From the NCBI GenBank assembly GCA_003158735.1, contig PMLB01000123.1:1-43605 (forward strand): a stretch of 43,605 bases of DNA, in the 5' to 3' direction. Positions 41,054 through 43,605 of this stretch are shown one piece after another. The translations under genes and the position numbers were made by a program. How positions within the stretch are numbered: the stretch's first letter is position 1; the number at the start of each line of letters is the position of its first letter. The notes beneath the pieces are model-generated. The model did no database searches and had not been told where the DNA came from. It worked only from the letters and a program-made list of their open reading frames with translations. This DNA is from Myxococcales bacterium. Lineage in GTDB: Bacteria > Myxococcota_A > Polyangia > Fen-1088.

Positions 41054-41860
41054 CTAGCCACCTTGAGAACGGAAGAATTCAAGAAGGCTGTCACCCAGTT
41101 GGCCTGCAGTTGCTTCGATGCAGTCACGTCGGGCGTTCAGCTTGTCGGCCTCGCGCCGGCCCCCTTGCACGGCGGCGCCGGCACTGGTCCACAGGATCAC
41201 GCTGCGCGACGGCCAGCGCGCGACCATGACCTTGATCTCGCAATTGATCTCCGCACTACCGCCCGACTCTTCCAGGCGCGACACGCTGCCATCGACCAGG
41301 AACCCGACGCGGCTGGTGCGGCCCCGTCCCTTCGAGGCTGGCGCATCCGAGGCGAAGGTCAGTTTGGGCAGCTTCTCGAGGGATTGCCGGAGCGAGCTGT
41401 GCAGCGAGGCGAGCAACGCGGAATCCGCGGCCTTCACGCCGCCGGTGAAGGGGCCCAAGGTCACGAAGATCTTTCGGTCGTCGACCTCTTGGTCCTCAAG
41501 AGTGGACAGTGCAAGCTTGGCTTGGGTGCTGACAAAGGAATCGTGCTCTCGTCCCAGGAGCGCCTTCAGTGCCGCCGTGGCTGGCGCACCACCCAGCTTG
41601 CCCAGCGATTGCGCCGCCATGGCTCGCACCAACTTGTCCTCGTCGTTCAGCGCCTTGATGAGCGCATCCGCGCCAGCTTTGTCACCCAGCTTTCCCAAGA
41701 GCAGCGCGGCCTGCACCCGCACCTTGAAGCTGGGATCGCCGAGCAGTGCTTTGGAGAGATCATCGACCTTGCCGGCCCAGCCCAGTCGGGCCGCGACCAG
41801 CACGGCGAACACCGTGGCGATCGCTGCCGTCGGCAGGCGGGAGCGAGAAAGGACGCTCAT
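41054..41860 (-). CDS. Exported HEAT-repeat protein
   Basis: 268 residues from ATG 41860, sharing ATGA with the stop of the upstream kinase-like gene. Signal peptide (about 1-26, ending LGWAGK). Residues 30-125 are HEAT repeats: LLGDPSFKVRVQAALLLGKLGDKAGADALIKALNDEDKLVRAMAAQ and a following unit with LGKLGG. The second half (130-265) starts KIFVTLGPFTGG and has GFLVDGSVSRLEE and INCEIKVMVARWPSRSVI, a beta-rich CsgG/TolB-N-like module seen in myxobacterial envelope proteins. It probably acts in the periplasm as a binding scaffold. It lies 25 bp before the HAMP gene. Confidence 0.78.
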   Translation of the reverse strand: MSVLSRSRLPTAAIATVFAVLVAARLGWAGKVDDLSKALLGDPSFKVRVQAALLLGKLGDKAGADALIKALNDEDKLVRAMAAQSLGKLGGAPATAALKALLGREHDSFVSTQAKLALSTLEDQEVDDRKIFVTLGPFTGGVKAADSALLASLHSSLRQSLEKLPKLTFASDAPASKGRGRTSRVGFLVDGSVSRLEESGGSAEINCEIKVMVARWPSRSVILWTSAGAAVQGGRREADKLNARRDCIEATAGQLGDSLLEFFRSQGG

Positions 41861-43041
41861 CCGGTCGTGCGCAGCCTCGATGACGGACCGCTCGAAGGAA
41901 GCTCGATGACGAAGGCCGATCCGCCTCGGGGGATGTCCTCTATCCAGATGGTCCCGCCGTGCACGTCCACTATCAACTTTGCCAGAGCCAGCCCCAGACC
42001 GTGACCGATAGGCACATGCTTGCCTGCCTGGGAATAGGGTTCGAAGATTCGTGCGTGCTGGTCCGTCGGAATACGGTCGTGATCGCCGCCCACACGGGCA
42101 TGGGTCAGCCCACCCGCACATGAGATTTGGATGCGGCACTGCCGGTTGCCCGGCTGGCGCAAGACGTGGTCAATCAGATTTGCCAGGGCCTCCTGGAGAT
42201 AGTCAGGGTCGCCCTGCACAGGCTGAACGTTGGCCGCACTCTCGACGGCGATGGTCTTGTTGTGGGTGCCCGTCGAGGACTCGATGACGGCCTTGGCTTT
42301 CTCGGCGAGATCGGCCAAGAAAACCTGCTCTTCGCGCAAGGCGACCCGGTCTGACTCGAATCGTTCGTAGTCGAGGACGGTGCGCAGGCCGCGCGCCATA
42401 TCACGAAACAGGGAGCGGCAGTCCTGAATACACTCGTCCACCTCGCTCTTGGAGGAGACGCGGCCGGCCGACAGCAGCTCCTGGGCCAAGAATTCGAAAT
42501 TCGCCTGCACGGCGCCAATCGAGTTCTGCAGATCATGGATCAATCCGCCCACCCAGCGCCTTCTATCCCGGATGGCGGTGCCCTGAACGAGGCGTTTCTT
42601 CTCCTCGCGCCGGTACAGCACCTGAGTTCGCAAGAGAGCCCACAGGCGCGCCCGCCGTTCGTCGACGCTGGTGGCGGCGGAAAAGACCGCATCCGCGCCC
42701 GCGGTCACGGCGCTCAGATGTTGAGCCTCGGTGCTCTTGTCGTCGGTCCACAACACAACGGGCACGAAATGCGTGCGGGCGTTCGCCTTGAGGCGTGCAC
42801 AAAGATCGACCCCCCCCGTCGCTGTCACATGGGCCTCGATGATCACCAGATTCGGGCGGTGCAGGAGCACCTCTTCGAAGGCAAGGTCCGCGCTGCCCGC
42901 CACTTGGACGTTGATGCCCTCGGATTTGAGAAACTCCACCAGATGCCGAGCGGATGGCCGGCCTGACGCAACCACCAGGCCTTCGACCTGACCCGGGGTT
43001 GGTACGACATCGTTTCGTGTCGTCCGTTCACTAGAAAGCAT
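41857..43041 (-). CDS. Receiver-like plus histidine kinase-like protein with degenerate catalytic motifs
   Basis: 394 residues. Residues 18-140 fold as a response-regulator receiver (LVVASGRPSARHLVEFLKSE, PNLVIIEAHVTATGG), but the phospho-acceptor Asp is Glu69, so it cannot be phosphorylated normally. A HisKA-like region has GLIHDLQNSIGAVQ with His169, although a cytosolic dimer with no sensor domain. The ATPase-like part keeps NLID (288-291) and GHGLGLALAK (347-356), but the G1 box reads VGGDHDRIP (317-325), where VxDxGxGIP is expected: Asp and both Gly of the nucleotide lid are replaced. This points to a pseudokinase or adaptor. It heads the operon with the HEAT-repeat and HAMP genes. An ATP-independent role is inferred. 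Confidence 0.8.
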   Translation of the reverse strand: MLSSERTTRNDVVPTPGQVEGLVVASGRPSARHLVEFLKSEGINVQVAGSADLAFEEVLLHRPNLVIIEAHVTATGGVDLCARLKANARTHFVPVVLWTDDKSTEAQHLSAVTAGADAVFSAATSVDERRARLWALLRTQVLYRREEKKRLVQGTAIRDRRRWVGGLIHDLQNSIGAVQANFEFLAQELLSAGRVSSKSEVDECIQDCRSLFRDMARGLRTVLDYERFESDRVALREEQVFLADLAEKAKAVIESSTGTHNKTIAVESAANVQPVQGDPDYLQEALANLIDHVLRQPGNRQCRIQISCAGGLTHARVGGDHDRIPTDQHARIFEPYSQAGKHVPIGHGLGLALAKLIVDVHGGTIWIEDIPRGGSAFVIELPSSGPSSRLRTTG

Positions 43042-43135
43042 TCGACGGCGAATCCCGCGCCGGGAATCAATGTATCAAAAACCGCGTAATTTTTCAACGC
43101 TTAGCAATGGTCACGTTGCGTCCAAAGGTTGGAGC

Positions 43136-43190
43136 ACATATGGCCACATGTAGGTTTTTTGACTTCATTGTGGGTTATGACACTGTGTCA
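43136..43190. promoter_or_regulatory. Palindromes upstream of the PilZ gene
   Basis: Two palindromes lie in the 151-bp gap between the divergent kinase-like and PilZ genes. ACATATGGCCACATGT (43136-43151) is symmetric around TGGCCA with one mismatched pair. TGACAC-T-GTGTCA (43178-43190) is a perfect 6-bp inverted repeat ending two bases before the PilZ ATG, where a ribosome binding site would be. A T-run with TTGACT (43159-43164) could be a -35, but no good -10 follows. They are candidate operators; no regulator is known. Confidence 0.4.
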
Positions 43191-43192
43191 GG

Positions 43193-43588
43193 ATGAGAAA
43201 CAGTGATTCTGCTAGCCGAGCACCCTGCCCTTCGATCCAGGAGAAGCGCCAGCATCTGCGCTTCGACAAGGTCTTCCCCGTGCGGGTGGAGTCGATCTTG
43301 TTCGGCGAACTGGATTGTGTGGCCCGAAACGTTTCGGCCGGGGGAATCTTCGTCGAAATGACCGAGCCTCTTCCCCTGGGGGCCCATGTACGGGTTTCGT
43401 TCCTCAGCGCTGACAACTCGGCCGAGATCGTCGCGCTCGGTGAGGTCAAGAATCACTACTTCATGAACTTCGCGAGAGAAGGCCTGACCCAGTCCGTGTC
43501 CGGCATGGCCGTTCGCTTCTACGGTTTCGAAAACGAGAGCCAGCAGATCCTGGCGGACTGTTTGGATCGTTTCCGCGTGCTGAACTAG
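43193..43588 (+). CDS. PilZ-domain protein (c-di-GMP binding)
   Basis: 131 residues, complete in the window. The PilZ signature is clear: EKRQHLRFDKVFPVRVE (RxxxR at about 19-23) and NVSAGGIFVEM (the [D/N]xSxxG box, about 46-56), followed by the beta-barrel strands to the C-terminus. Such stand-alone PilZ proteins bind c-di-GMP and change motility, exopolysaccharide or transcription through a partner. It is alone in this orientation, with no strong Shine-Dalgarno and a palindrome at its start. The GGDEF enzyme at 21795-23981 is the only c-di-GMP synthase in the window and could supply the ligand. Confidence 0.92.
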   Translation: MRNSDSASRAPCPSIQEKRQHLRFDKVFPVRVESILFGELDCVARNVSAGGIFVEMTEPLPLGAHVRVSFLSADNSAEIVALGEVKNHYFMNFAREGLTQSVSGMAVRFYGFENESQQILADCLDRFRVLN

Positions 43589-43605
43589 TGCCTCCGGTCA
43601 GAAGA

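Noticed and set aside
42051-42120. Frameshift or sequencing error as the cause of the missing ATP-lid motif in the kinase-like gene.
   Set aside because: I re-read the codons on the minus strand here; the frame is continuous, and flanking IFEPYSQAG and GHGLGLALAK are in the same frame, so the substitution is real in this sequence.
43136-43160. Terminator formed by ACATATGGCCACATGT and the following T-run.
   Set aside because: No gene ends upstream of it on the plus strand, the stem has a mismatch and almost no loop; an operator is the better reading.

Overview
This is a GC-rich, gene-dense window from a Gram-negative bacterium, most likely a member of the Myxococcota (former Deltaproteobacteria). 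The lineage call rests on many lipoproteins with a lipobox Cys, outer-membrane components (MlaC, a beta-barrel porin), a fused MFS-like/spermidine-synthase protein, a TPR N-terminus of myxobacterial style and several large envelope proteins of unknown function. It is inference: the window has no rRNA or tRNA. I found no CRISPR array, no transposase and no phage genes. The only mobile-looking DNA is a short palindromic repeat family.

Layout: 1-4424 holds a thioredoxin-fold lipoprotein gene placed almost exactly between two copies of a repeat, then an overlapping run tyrA, lipoprotein, aroA. A third repeat copy sits in frame inside aroA. 4421-6242 (minus) encodes MlaC and a CsgG/TolB-like envelope protein. 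6340-8598 is a PrkA-type kinase. 8602-12481 (minus) is a C_GCAxxG_C_C protein, an XPB-like helicase, its DUF790/Bax1-like nuclease partner and a lipoprotein. 12565-15821 (plus) holds a GT-C-like membrane protein, a DacZ-like diadenylate cyclase and an AlkD-like DNA glycosylase. hisS and the fused MFS/SpeE protein are divergent around 17.1-17.25 kb. A CinA-type protein and a VapBC module follow (19832-21317, minus). An FtsB-like gene overlaps a GAF-GGDEF diguanylate cyclase (21487-23981).

24041-28945 is a signalling/transport cluster: a periplasmic binding-like protein, an outer-membrane barrel and a Cys-rich lipoprotein in one operon, divergent from a NIT-HAMP-PAS histidine kinase. 28946-29296 is non-coding debris with a c-type cytochrome C-terminal remnant. 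29297-40207 carries a second GT-C-like protein, an apparently chimeric small secreted protein, a 962-residue membrane protein with C-terminal PVDL repeats, a lipoprotein, gmd, a polyprenyl-phosphate-mannose-synthase-like glycosyltransferase and a leucine-rich-repeat membrane protein. 40396-43041 (minus) is an overlapping operon of a degenerate receiver-histidine kinase, a HEAT-repeat protein and a HAMP membrane protein. A PilZ gene closes the window.

Themes: both cyclic dinucleotide messengers are represented (c-di-AMP synthase; GGDEF enzyme and PilZ for c-di-GMP). GDP-mannose-using enzymes occur with two GT-C-like proteins, which suggests glycan or protein mannosylation. The observations most worth checking are the in-frame palindromic insertion in aroA, the chimeric TPR/C-terminal-domain gene, the FtsB-diguanylate cyclase coupling, and the kinase whose phospho-acceptor and ATP-lid residues are all replaced.
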